Assembly (NCBI RefSeq): GCF_038396675.1 | Contig: NC_088926.1 | Coordinates: 16,409,501-16,473,500 of the forward strand | From: Hydra vulgaris | Taxonomy: Eukaryota; Cnidaria; Hydrozoa; Anthoathecata; Hydridae | DNA: 64,000 bases | Direction: 5' to 3' | In this document: positions 16,084 to 27,008 of the stretch, one piece after another | Layout of the letters: the number at the start of each line of letters is the position of its first letter | How positions within the stretch are numbered: position 1 is the stretch's first letter | Notes under the pieces: generated by a model | What the model saw: the letters and a program-made list of their open reading frames with translations, nothing else | Databases searched by the model: none | What the model was told of the DNA's origin: nothing | Translations under genes and position numbers: made by a program

Positions 16084-16126
16084 TATAAAAGAGTAAAAAG
16101 CATGCTCAAAACTCTGATCGGACGTG
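16084..16126 (+). promoter_or_regulatory. Possible LINE promoter (TATA-like box and DPE-like motif)
   Basis: TATAAAAG lies at 16084-16091 and GGACGTG at 16120-16126. The latter matches the downstream promoter element of jockey-type LINEs, normally 28-34 nt after the start, which would place a start near 16092. The TATA-like box belongs upstream and may be coincidental. Confidence 0.35.
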
Positions 16127-16217
16127 TTTTTTCTTTTCTTTGCATGGATAAATTTAGGAAATTTTAAATCTACAAATTTATTCATTTCTTATATATTTAA
16201 ATATTAACATAAATAAA

Positions 16218-16985
16218 ATGAGCAAATCAATTGAATATTTCTCCCTTGTAATGATGAGAGAACTACTTAATAATCAAAAAGAAACCATAATGTCGTTTTT
16301 CAAAGAAACAGTGAAAGACTTTAATTTAAAAATTGAAACTCTGCAACATAATATTAACAGTTCAAGTAATGAACTTCAAGAAATAAAAACTGGTATGAAT
16401 TTTGTTGGTGATTTGTGCGTTGAAAAAATAAAGACTCACGAAGAAAAAGTTAAACGAGTAAGTGATAAATTATCTAATATTAAAAAAATACAAGGAATAA
16501 TTTCGTCGGATAATAGAGTTAAAGCTAAAAAGTGTGGACATAGAGGACAGGAATAGAAGGTGTAATTTACGAATTGACGGTCTTAAAGAGAGCAGTGACG
16601 AAAAAGAATGGGAATTTACGAAAGAAAAAGTTAAAAAACTTTTTAATGAAAATCTCGGGATTGAACAGAATATTAAAATTGAACGTGCGCATAGAGTTGG
16701 TTATGCTAATAACGAGCGTGCGCGAACAATTGTACTCAAACTACGCGACTTTGAGAACAAAAAAATAATCTTGAATAAAGCTTCCTATCTTTAAGGTACC
16801 AACATTTATATTAATAAAGACTTTAGCGAAACCACAAGGAAAATTCGAAAAGAACTTTTTGCTAAAGCAAAAATCCATAGGCAAAACGGATACTTCGCGA
16901 AAGTGATATACAACAAGCTCGTAGTACACGAGTTTAATAAAAAGAAATCCGACGATGCTCAAAATTTAAAATCTGGATTGATTTG
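16218..16985 (+). pseudogene. LINE ORF1 (coiled coil plus L1-ORF1-like domain)
   Basis: Residues 20-100 form a probable coiled coil rich in K, E, L and N. An L1-ORF1-like nucleic-acid-binding domain follows: DIEDRNRRCNLRIDGL, IKIERAHRVG and, after a stop, GTNIYINKDFSETTRKIRKEL. A one-base frameshift lies near 16530. A probable AAA-to-TAA nonsense change lies at 16792-16794, in YLKGTN of the family. Such proteins bind LINE RNA as oligomers. Confidence 0.78.
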
Positions 16986-17059
16986 ATCTAAATTTATACT
17001 TATATATAAAGTAAAATTATTGAAACTATTTCTTTAATCTAAATTCTTTATTTTCAAAA

Positions 17060-20000
17060 ATGGAAATGAAAACTCTTAAAAATAGAGATTTTGAAAATCT
17101 AAACTTTGACCCATTTCGGGAGGTTATTGTTAATAACTTATCTAATGAAAACATAAATATTTTTCAAGAAACTCAAATGAACTTAATCGACACACCGTAT
17201 TTTAGTCCTTTCGACTTCAAAGTATCAAAATATCTTAATTCATTTTCTATATTACACGTAAACATTAGAAGCATGCAGCAAAATATTGAGAAGTTGAAAT
17301 AATTTTTAAGTATTTTAAATTACGCGTTCGATGTCATAGCTCTTACAGAGACTTGGCATGATACAGAAAGTTCTGTTGAATTGAATTCAATCTATAGTTT
17401 GCAATCTTATAAATTAGTTAGCCAACCAAGAGCCAGCGGGAAAAAAGGTGGAGGATTAGGGTTTATGTCTCCGATAAATATTTGTATAAAATTAAAAAAG
17501 TACAATGTTTCTCTAATTCTAACTACGAAAGTCTTTTCATCGAAATTATAAACAAAAAATATGGTAATATTTTAGCAGGATGTATTTATCGTCCGCCAAA
17601 TGGTAAAATTAAATCATTTGAAAATTTTATGAAAAATCATAAAAATTAATATTGAAAATAAAAACCTATATATTATTGGGGACATAAACATTGATGCTCT
17701 GACTTATCAAAAATTTCCTAAAATAAAATCCTTTTATGAAATGCTATTTAAACTCAACGTCTTATCAATAATTAATAAACCCACACGTGTTACAAAAAAC
17801 TCAGCAACTGCGATTGACAATATCTTCATTAATAACCACCTAAAATCAACATTTGAAACTGGAATTTTCCTTACAGATATTAGTGATCATTTTCCTATCT
17901 TCTTAAAAGTAAATTATTTAAAAACTGCGTCTGATAATCAACTATTAATTTGAAAAAACGCAACATTAAATTATGTAATATTAATAAACTAACGTGTAGA
18001 TTAAAACAAGAACCATGGAGTAATGTATATAAATGCAATGATACTAACGAAGCTTTTAATAACTTTTAATAGCTTTTTAAGTACATTATTAAAACACTTC
18101 AATGAAACCTGTCCATATGTGGATATTAAAGTTAAGGCAAAAGCTATTGCTAACCCATGGATGACCAAATCGCTATTAAAATGCTCAAAAAAAAAGCAAA
18201 AACTATATAACAAATTTCTAAAAAATAAAAACACAAAAAATGAACTAAATTACAAAAAATATAAATACTTTTACCAATCACTAATCAAAAACGCAAAAAA
18301 AAGTTATTTCAGTAGGCTAATTTCGAATTGCCAATTTAATAGTAAAAAAACATGGTCCATAATTAATAACATCATCGGAAAAGACAAAAATATTACTCCT
18401 TCACTGCCTAAGAGAATTAATATTAACAACACCGATATATTCTGTCAAAACCGTATCTCAAAAGAGTTCAACAAGTATTTCACAAATGTTGGACCTAAAC
18501 TTGCCAACAAAATATTGGCAACATCAGAATCATTTAAAAACTATCTAAAACCCTCAAATAACGAAATATTAAATGATAATGAATTGAGTTATAAAGAATT
18601 CGAAACAGCATACTCTTCTTTAAAAAAAAAAAAATCCCCAGGGTATGATGAAACCTCTTGTAATATAGTAATTTTTAACAAAACTAGTTTAGGCAAACCT
18701 TTGTTTCATATACTGAAACTTTCATTAAAGTTCGGTATTTTCCCTGATGCTCTTAAAATAGCTAAAATAATCCCAATTTATAAATGCAACGATCATTCGG
18801 ACATTAAAAACTATAGACCTATATCATTACTTTCTGTATTCTCAAAATTGTTTGAACGCGTAATTTATAATAGAATATTTGAGTATTTCACTATAAACAG
18901 TTTGTTTTACCCAAAGCAATTCAGGTTCCAGAAAAATCACTCAACTGAACATGCAATTATTGAACTAGTCAACCATATAACTAATGGTTTTAACAATAAC
19001 AAATATACTTTAGGAATAAATATAAAAAATAGGAATAGATCTATCTAAAGCATTCGATACAGTCTACCATTGCATTTTCTTAGAAAAAATTAAGCATTAC
19101 GGTATAAATAATACAACATATTCCTGGATAAAAAGTTATCTTACAGATAGAAAGCAATATGTTCATAATGAACAATCTGGAACATTAAATGTCGTATGCG
19201 GAGTTCCGCAGGGATCAATCCTTGGTCCGCTCCTATTCCTTATTTATGTTAATGACTTTTGTAATGCATCATTAAAACTAAATTCAATAATATTAAACAT
19301 CTCTATTCTGATATGAATATAGAATTAAATAAAGTTAATATTTGGTTTAGGGCAAACAAACTGTCACTTAATGTTGAGAAAACAAATTATACTCTATTTC
19401 ATAAAAAAAAACAAGAATTAAACATTCCACTTAAGTTGCCTGAACTTTATTTAAATGATAAATTAATTAAAAAACAAACGAGTATAAAGTTCCTAGGAAT
19501 TCTTGTCGATGAAAGTTTATCCTGGCTTCCCCAGATAATATATATTCAATCAAAAATCGCCAGAACTATTGGCGTAATGTATCGAGTCCGCCCATACGTG
19601 AATATTTAAAGTCTCAAATTGATATATTTTGGGCTGATTCACTGTTTCATTAATAAAACTAATATATCATGGGCAAGTACGCATAAAACAAAACTTGAAA
19701 AAATTTATAAGCTACAAAAACACGCTTGCCGAATCATATAGTCTAAATTTAAACGTGAACATGCAAAACCTCTAATGAAAGATATGAAAATGATGGATAT
19801 ATTTGAAATAAATATCTATCAGCATCTAATTTTTATGTATAGATACTACAACAATCTTTTACCTGTAAATTTTAATAATAAGTTCGAAATAAAACTAAAT
19901 GATAAGTATAAACGAAGATCAAATAGAAACATTAACTATAAATTGCCTCGGAAATGTAACAAACTCTCAAAATATTGTGTATCTTATCGAGGACCTAAAT

Positions 20001-20092
20001 TATGGAATCAATGTCAAAAGGATTTTAAGTTTACGGTAAAGTCCTTAAGTTCATTTAAGTTTCAAGCAAAAAAAGAAATTTTTAAAATGTAA
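17060..20092 (+). pseudogene. LINE ORF2: endonuclease and reverse transcriptase
   Basis: The endonuclease shows ILHVNIRSM, VIALTETWHD, GCIYRPPN, IIGDINIDAL and ISDHFPIFL. The reverse transcriptase shows IIPIYKCNDH.DIKNYRPISLLSV, then IDLSKAFDTVYH (box A), GVPQGSILGPLLF (box B), and KLSLNVEKTNYTLF with KFLGILVDESLSW beyond box C. Box C itself (FADD) is missing: relative to the copy at 3050 about 40 bp are deleted near 19290, removing the paired aspartates and shifting the frame. Other breaks include a stop at 17300-17302, frameshifts near 17470 and 19020, and stops in the tail. The C-terminal segment (19775-20092) has NYKLPRKCNKLSKYCVSYRG.KLWN, common to this LINE group. Confidence 0.9.
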
Positions 20093-20524
20093 TAATCTCA
20101 ATAATAAAAAAATTATTTTTATTTTAACTAATAAATTTTTTGTTTGTTTGACTATTTTACCGGTAACTTTGCTACTTATTTGCTTCTTAATACGAACTTT
20201 ATATTATACGTGTTATATACTTCTTAATACGATCTCTTTAGTATATTTATTATAAATTTTATATTTACATTATACTCGATATTGATGCTGTATGTTTACG
20301 ATTTATTAAAACGATTTATTACTCTTCTTATTTATTACATAAATCTACGATTTATTATTCTTTTATAAAGGAACTCTATGAAAAGATTGCGATAACGCAA
20401 TGTTATCCTTATCTTCTTTAAGTTTCTATCTGCTTTAACCTTATTTTATTGTAATACTAGTGTATACTCTTGTAACTGAATTTATTTTATATATATTTAA
20501 ATTTTAATTTTAAAAATTTTTAAA

Positions 20525-20531
<7 letters not shown>

Positions 20532-20566
<35 letters not shown>
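20532..20566 (+). other. LINE poly(A) tail
   Basis: Thirty-five consecutive A residues mark the 3' end of the LINE. Confidence 0.85.
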
Positions 20567-20570
<4 letters not shown>

Positions 20571-20589
20571 TATAGTTGAGTTAATTAAT

Positions 20590-21125
20590 GTTTTTTTAAA
20601 AAGCTTTTTACTTTATATAAAATTTCCAATATGTTTTGCAATTTTTCATCAAAAATGTCCGATGTGAATCTTCCACAACTTTTACCTATAATGATACTTA
20701 TAAAGTTTGTGGTTGTGTTTGTACTCTTTTTAACTCTTTTTAATTGAATGTTATTAAAATAAAGAAGAGGCATATCACTTAGAAGTTAATTTTTTTTAAA
20801 CTTCGATAAAAGAGTGTCTATTTAACTTGATCAATATTGAGTGAAAGTTTATTAGGTTTAAACCAGTCGGAGATTTTTGATAGCTCAACGTTCATATTAT
20901 AAAAAAGTTTATTGATAGGAAAAAGTTTGTATCATCAGCAAATATAAATATTGTTAATTTTGAGACTTTATAGAGATCATTAACATAAATCAAAAATAAT
21001 AAGGGTTCTAGTATAGATCCTTGTAGAACCCCACAGTTTATATTTAAAAAATCATGTGAAGAAGATCCTTTGACGTGAACATATGGCGGATGCCACTATT
21101 GGTCCACTAAGTAACCAATGAGTAA
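20590..21125 (-). pseudogene. LINE reverse transcriptase relic
   Basis: Minus-strand translation gives YVHVKGSSSHDFLNI, NCGVLQGSILEPLLFLIYVNDL, FADDTNFF and WFKPNKLSLNI: boxes B and C plus the thumb. It then continues into LLYFNNIQLKRV. Box C is intact, but stops and shifts surround it. It is a diverged relative of the adjacent LINE, inserted in the opposite direction. Confidence 0.85.
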
Positions 21126-21129
21126 AACA

Positions 21130-22079
21130 GACTAAATGAAAAGAAGAAGTATTTTTGTCGATGTGAACAAAGTTTTTGAAAAAACAAAAAGTATACTAAT
21201 TAATTGATTAGTTTTTATTGAGAAACAATACTTTATATTACTCTGACAACCGCTGATCATTAAACATGACATTAATTAGGTAAAAACTGTAATTCTGTAT
21301 TTGATACGCACACAGCCGTGCCTTTTTGTTTTCTTGTTATTGCAGTTTTATTAATAAGATTGCTATTTATAAAATCCAACGCCGCAGTTTATATCACATC
21401 TTGTAATGATGCACCTTACCTTACCTTGCATCATTACAATCCTTGTATTACATCAGTGGCATCATTTGCTAAATAAACTTTTGTTAGAGCAATATTCACC
21501 AAAAAAGCTTGGCAGAGTTTGATTGGCTGAAAGTTAAACGAGTTCAACTATTGTTGCACGTAAAACCCATTAAAAGCTTCAAAAAAAAAGCTTTGTGTTT
21601 AGTTTTAATACAAAAATAAAATCTTTAAAAAAATTTATGTTGATTCATTTTCAATGTTTTAAAGGTAACGGTTATAAATGTTATAAAAGTTATAAAAACA
21701 GGTAACGGAGTTATAAACAAGTTATTCAAATCGAATCAAATCAAAATCAAATCTATTCTCAAATAGATTTTACATTTCATAGAATATTTACATATAGTAC
21801 AAGTACTAATTTTAAGTAAACACCAAAACAAGAAACTTAAATAAAAAAAAACCAAGAGAACTTCTTGTTTATAATTTTTTTTACATAGTTTTTTTACATA
21901 GCAAGATAACTTAAAAAACAACGGTTGCTAAGGGGCAGTTTTTTACAGCCATAGTAACTTAAAATATTTGAAAAGTGCATACTTTTGAACTTCGATATGT
22001 ATTTTTTTGGATTCCAGGTAAAATTTTTGACAATATTTTACTAAAATCAAAAAATCAAAAGAAAAACTTTTTCATTACG
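21130..22079. other. AT-rich non-coding stretch
   Basis: No gene or repeat family was recognised. A short direct duplication (GTTATAAATGTTATAAAAGTTATAAA-like) lies near 21670-21715. Confidence 0.4.
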
Positions 22080-22228
22080 GCATTAGCGTGAGCAGCCACG
22101 GCGAAATGGTTAGAGTTCTGGCTCAGAACCAAGTGTTTGTGGTTCGATCCCGGCTCTAGCTCAATAAGCGACATTGCTTTGTCATAAGATCAATAAAGCA
22201 AAAAGTAAGTAAATAAGTAAAAAAAAGT
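22080..22228 (+). mobile_element. tRNA-derived SINE
   Basis: An A-box-like GGCGAAATGGTTAGAG (from about 22100) and a B-box GGTTCGATCCC (22141-22151) have correct RNA polymerase III spacing. An unrelated body and a tail of AAGTAAGTAAATAAG type follow. The anticodon arm does not form a proper 7-nt loop with U33, so it is not a functional tRNA gene. Confidence 0.75.
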
Positions 22229-22552
22229 TTATTTAATGGTAGAGAATTACTTTAAGAAAATAACAAAAAACATTATTTATTAATACTACTTATAAAACAG
22301 GTATAGTTAAGGCAGACTGATACAATTTCTTACTTTTCTAATTACTAACAGTATAACAACTAATAATATTTTTTCTAACTCCACTACATATATACTATAA
22401 AAAAAACTTTTAGTAGATGGTAAAATAGCATGTGATAAATCAACACATTTGAATAATTTGAAATAAATAACAATAACTTACATTGGTTTATAGTATATTG
22501 ATTAAAAAGACTTTATTTCAGAATTTAGTCTCATAAGGGTTTTAAACCACTC

Positions 22553-22591
22553 CACAGTTGGGCAGAATTGCTTCAAAATTGGACATTTGAC
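22553..22591 (+). repeat. Left terminal inverted repeat of the RAG1-like element
   Basis: It starts CACAGTT, one base from the V(D)J heptamer CACAGTG. Position 31 begins ACATTTGAC, a poor nonamer match. Confidence 0.8.
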
Positions 22592-23202
22592 GAATATGAA
22601 ATAAGAAATGAAATAAATTTTCATTTCTTATTATGAAATTTTTTTTAGTAGTAATGGATAAAAGAGTCTCTGGCCCATCTTATCCACGTCTTTTTTTTTA
22701 GGTTTGGACTGACCTTTAACCCTGTGAAACCCATATTTTAGCCATATTCTTTTGTCTAAAAAATGACTCGCTTGCGCGAGTTAAAAGTACCACTTTGTTT
22801 ATATAGTGCTTATGAGAAGTTTGTTAAAAGTTTTTTTAGGTATTCTTTAATTTTAGGCTATCTTTTGGTAATAACAAAATATTATTTAAGTGCTTGCACT
22901 ATATATTATTATGCCCTTACAAAAATAGCGTTTTAAATATTTCATTTTTATGTAATTCTTTTAAACAATGCACTTTTTGTTTAGGTATTCACCTAGATAC
23001 ACCTTAGATTTTTTTTTTTTATGGAATGGCTCATGATTATAGATTGTTAAACTTTTTTTTTTGGTGCACATTTTGAGCTTTTTTTGTGTAATAGAGGAGA
23101 TGTGTCATTTATATCAGTAGAAACCAGGAAACGAAACCAGGTCATTAACGCATTAAATTAATGACGTTTTTTTCCATTGCATTTTTGAGCATGCTTTGGT
23201 AA

Positions 23203-25100
23203 TTGTTTTTCAGGTTTATCTTAAAACTTTTTTATATGATTTCGGTTTATATTTATAGTAATAACATTATGTTTTTTAAAAGAAGTAAACTTGTGGCTAT
23301 TATGAGAGATTCTGGGTTTATTAAAATGAACGAACAATTTCATTTTTTGAATGAAGAAATAAAAAATCTTACAGAATGCGAAGAAACCCATTTAAATGCG
23401 TTAAGTCAGTCACTTATTTTTATAGTTAAGTCAGTCTTTATTTATGTCACAGTATAAATCTCGTTGGATAAAATCACACAGGATATATAAAGTTTTTCAA
23501 AAAAACAAAAAGTTTTGGTTAAACAGTTCCATTTGTTTAAATCAGCATACAGTGAGCGAAACTTGCTGCAACGAAAAGAAGTATAATACTTCAAATTTTT
23601 GTGAACGAACGATCCGAAGAAAATCAAAAGTTTTAAGCGAGACTCATTCTCAATCTGTTTTGACTTGTGCTACTCAAATAAGTTTAAGAGCTGAAGGAAT
23701 GTTACATGCATCAAAACTATTGAAAGAAGCTACAGAAAGTCCCAAACGTGCTAATAAATAAAGAGAAGCATATAAGAAAATACTTGAACCACAAAAACAA
23801 AAAGTTTTTTGGTGGAAGCAAAACTATCTAGATTTCAATATGATGTTTTAAGGAAAATTGTGCCTGAAAGGTTTCCCTCATACAAAAAGGTTCAAGCAGC
23901 CAAGAAATTGTGTTATCCTATTGATATTCATGTAACAGAAACCTATGCTTTGATTTCTTTGCAATCTTTACTGAAGCACACAATACAGCTCTTACTTTTA
24001 GCTGTGGAGCCTGTTATTAGGACTCTTCATAATGAAGAAATAAATCAGCTTCAATTAATTTTGAAATGGGGGTTTGATGGCTCTTCAGGCCATAGTTTCT
24101 ATAAACAATCATTTTGTGATTCCAAAGCCAGCAATTCAGCTGTTTTTCTAACATGCATCGTCCCTCTTCGTCTTGTTTCTGGTGGAAAAATTATTTGGTC
24201 GAATCCACACCCTGCATCCACAAAATATTGTAGGCTTTTAAAAATTGATTTAATAAAAGAGTCTTAGATAGAATCAATTGCTGAGAAGAATAGAGTAGAT
24301 GAGCAAATAAAAAGAATTGTTAAGACAAAGTGCCTAATCGAAGAAAGACAAGCAGAAGTATTTCACACTTTAATTTTTTGTGTGGTAGATGGCAAAGTAT
24401 GCTCTGACAGAAACTACTTCTACCCAAAGATGTTTTATATGTGGTGCAACCTCAAAGCAATTTAATGATATTGAGCAAATGGTTCAGAGGAGTATCAAAA
24501 CTGAAAACTTGGGATTTGGCTTATCTGTGCTACATGGGTGGATTAGAATGTTCGAATGCATTTTGCACTGGGCTTATAAACTACCAATCAAGAAGTGGCA
24601 AGCTCATAAAAATGATAAAGAAATTGTTGCAAACAATAAAGCTCGAATTCAGAAAGAATTTCGAGAACAGTGTGGTTTGATTATTGATAAATCAAAACCA
24701 GGATTTAGCAATACGAATGATGGAAATACAGCTAGACGCTTCTTGGCCAAGGCAAAAATTTCAGCTGCTATAACAAATATAGATATAGTTTTGATTAAAA
24801 AAATGCATACAATTATGATAGCAGTAGCGAGTGGATATGATATTGATGTAAATAAATTTAGATTATTTGCTCTTGACACAGCAAGATACTTTGTTGAAGT
24901 ATCCATGGTACAGCATGCCCCCTACATTGCATAAATACTTTATACATGGTCCTGAAATTATATCATCTGCATTGTTGCCAATAGGACAACTGACTGAGGA
25001 AGCACAGGAGGCTTGCAATAAAGACTTTAAAAGGTATAGAGAGAATTACTCTAGAAAATGTAGTCGAAAGGACACAAATGCTGATATCTTTAACTTTTGA
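23203..25100 (+). pseudogene. RAG1-like transposase core, broken into frames
   Basis: Catalytic and zinc-binding elements appear in RAG1 order across shifted frames: KWGFDGSSGHS (first aspartate, 24076-24078), FCVVDGKVC (second aspartate, 24388-24390), QRCFICGATS (CxxC, from 24431), LHKYFIHGPEII (H-x4-H, 24930-24947, close to RAG1 FHKTLAHVPEII) and LTEEAQEACNKDFKRYR (glutamate, 24996-25010, matching the SEGNESGNKLFRRFR region). The N-terminal part has KSRWIKSHRIYKVF and begins near 23272 (MFFKRSKLV) or 23203. Breaks: a stop and frame change near 23455, a stop at 23759, a stop at 24265, a shift near 24395, and a shift before 24920. A (GAT)n tract at 25098-25164 follows and could have encoded an acidic tail. 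It is probably a dead RAG1-like transposase; no RAG2-like gene is seen. Confidence 0.85.
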
Positions 25101-25132
<32 letters not shown>

Positions 25133-25552
25133 ATGATGACGATGATGATGGTGATGATGATGTTTTTTGCTAATTACTTTTGACCATTGATTGTTTTATT
25201 TACGGAAATTTACATTTATAAAAGGTTTTTTTTTAATATAAAAATAATCGAAGTTTTTCGAGTTTTCGAGTAATTTTTTTTTCGAGTTGCTTTTTACATT
25301 ATATTTGAATTGCTATAATTTATTTGATTGAATCGAGTAGAATACGTTTTATTAGTATTATTTATTGAAGTTTCTCATTTTCTTTTTCTTACTATTACTT
25401 TCCGGTTTTTTCACTCGAAATTACTCGAAAATACATTAAAAACGTCTGATATTAGTAAATAGTTATTTAAAAATTTATGGACTAATTCTTCTTAAGTCTA
25501 ACAAGACTGCCCTTAAAAAGATTATTAAACTTAAAAATCGAAAACTACAAAA

Positions 25553-25591
25553 AATTTTTGTCCAGTTTTAAAGCTGTTCTGCCCAACGGTG
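25553..25591 (-). repeat. Right terminal inverted repeat, 23-RSS-like
   Basis: Read inward on the minus strand: heptamer-like CACCGTT, 23 intervening bases, then ACAAAAATT, which matches 7 of 9 bases of the consensus nonamer ACAAAAACC. This is the layout of a 23-spacer recombination signal. Confidence 0.75.
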
Positions 25592-25596
25592 CACTC

Positions 25597-26890
25597 TTAA
25601 AAGTTTTTTTAAAATGATTAAACAAAGTAAAAAATATATTATCTATAGTAAAAAACTAAATATAATCTACTTCATAAACCAAATAAAATAGGTAATGTTC
25701 CTATAAAATTACCTGATCTTGAAATAAATAACACTATTACAAACGAACACCTCTAAAGAAGCTTAACATCAAGCAAAACATTTTCTTAGCAGTATGTAGT
25801 ATTTAATATTTCAGATATAAGACTTTTAGGTAATATTTCAGATATAAGACTTTCATGAGATTTCATACAAGCTCTCTAAAAAGAAAACTCATAGATATTG
25901 TAATAGTGTATGATACGAAACTATTATTCAACACAAAGACTTTAAAAAGTTAATATATTTCCAGATTAGAACTAGATTTGTTCAAAGCAAAAACATGTTT
26001 TCAGAATTGTATATGGAGAAACATAAGCTGTACCTAATGAGCTTCTTCTAGAAGAGGTTCACTCTTTTAGTAAAGATTCACAAAATTGTTTTTTTAAAAT
26101 TTGGTGGGATATTAAAAAAATTTAAACACTACAAGTTTACATAGATCAATGTAAACCTATAACGTTAAATGAATAGAAAACAACATAAAACTAGCTTTAC
26201 TTTTGGGGAAACTAAAATGATATTTTAGTTAAGTAAGGCCTTTAATATCTTATCCGATTTTCAAAAAACAATTTTGTCATTCCAACATTTAATATACATT
26301 TAACTTCTTATTCTATTCAGTATTGGTGACCGTGTAAATACAGCAAAATGATAATACTAAGGAAAAAAGATTTCAGCAATTTAAAGCTAAATAAAGGTGT
26401 TATTTGGATATTTAGGGGTTTTTTGCTTTCTAGTCTTGAGGTACATAAACTAAATGTCGTAAATTATAATTAATTTAACTGCTTAATATTAATAAGAAAA
26501 TCGATTAAAATATTATCAAGAATGATTCACACTTTCCCTGAAAAAAGTTATTATTAAAGTTAAATGATTCACACTTTCCTTGAAAAAAGTTGTTAAAGTT
26601 AGCTCCAAAAATTTTATTACTTTTTCTTTAATTAATTGAAATGTAGAGAATCTTTTTGTAAATTATCTTACATTTACATTATTTAAAATACTTATACGAT
26701 TTACGATGATTTTAATTCTTTGTCTTTTAATTTCTTATAGTTGTCATTTTGACATATGTCTTATATGTTACGGCTTTTAGTTTCATGTGGGGCTCGGTGA
26801 TAAAACTAATTTTTTCTATTTTCTTGCTCCTGTCATTGATTTTGTAATATTTTCACACTGTATATATTCTTTAACGGCGAAATAAACTAA
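25597..26890 (+). pseudogene. LINE 3' relic with 3'UTR
   Basis: HKPNKIGNVPIKLPDLEINN matches the post-thumb segment of LINE RTs, followed by very decayed sequence. The 3'UTR (about 26690-26890) has GTGGGGCTCGGTGATAAA and ends GGCGAAATAAACTAAATTAAA, typical of jockey-like LINE ends. Confidence 0.65.
26519..26600. repeat. Tandem duplication of about 46 bp
   Basis: AATGATTCACACTTTCC followed by TGAAAAAAGTT occurs twice in succession inside the LINE relic. Confidence 0.8.
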
Positions 26891-27008
26891 ATTAAACTAA
26901 CATATGATTAAAAAGATCTTATACCAGGGAAATTTCGGAAACATCACTATTTTGGCAGCAATTAATTATTGATAAAACTGATTTTAATTGAATATACTGA
27001 CAAATTGA

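Larger units (their letters stand above)
16084..20566 (+). mobile_element. Non-LTR retrotransposon (APE-type LINE), nearly full length, dead
   Basis: The layout is 5'UTR (about 16084-16217), ORF1 (16218-16985), a short spacer, ORF2 with endonuclease and reverse transcriptase (17060-20092), a 3'UTR of about 440 bp and a 35-base poly(A) run at 20532-20566. The length and order are standard for two-ORF LINEs. Both ORFs carry stops and frameshifts. No target-site duplication could be identified with confidence. Related scraps lie at 3050-3446, 20590-21125 (minus strand) and 25597-26890. Confidence 0.9.
22553..25591 (+). mobile_element. RAG1/Transib-like DNA transposon
   Basis: The 3039-bp element is bounded by imperfect inverted repeats: 28 of the first 33 positions match, CACAGTTGGGCAG at the left and CACCGTTGGGCAG at the right. 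It is flanked by an identical 5-bp duplication, CACTC (22548-22552 and 25592-25596). A CAC terminus, a 5-bp target duplication and a RAG1-like protein are the hallmarks of Transib-type elements. It appears to have inserted beside or into an older LINE relic that continues at 25597. The copy is inactive because the transposase is broken. Confidence 0.87.

Noticed and set aside
22090-22165. A tRNA gene
   Set aside because: A- and B-box spacing is right, but the anticodon arm is not canonical, and an unrelated body and A-rich tail follow, so it is called a SINE.
25098-25164. Independent microsatellite or acidic-protein gene from (GAT)n
   Set aside because: It follows directly on the broken RAG1-like frame, so it may be its former acidic tail or a simple repeat; not enough for a separate gene.
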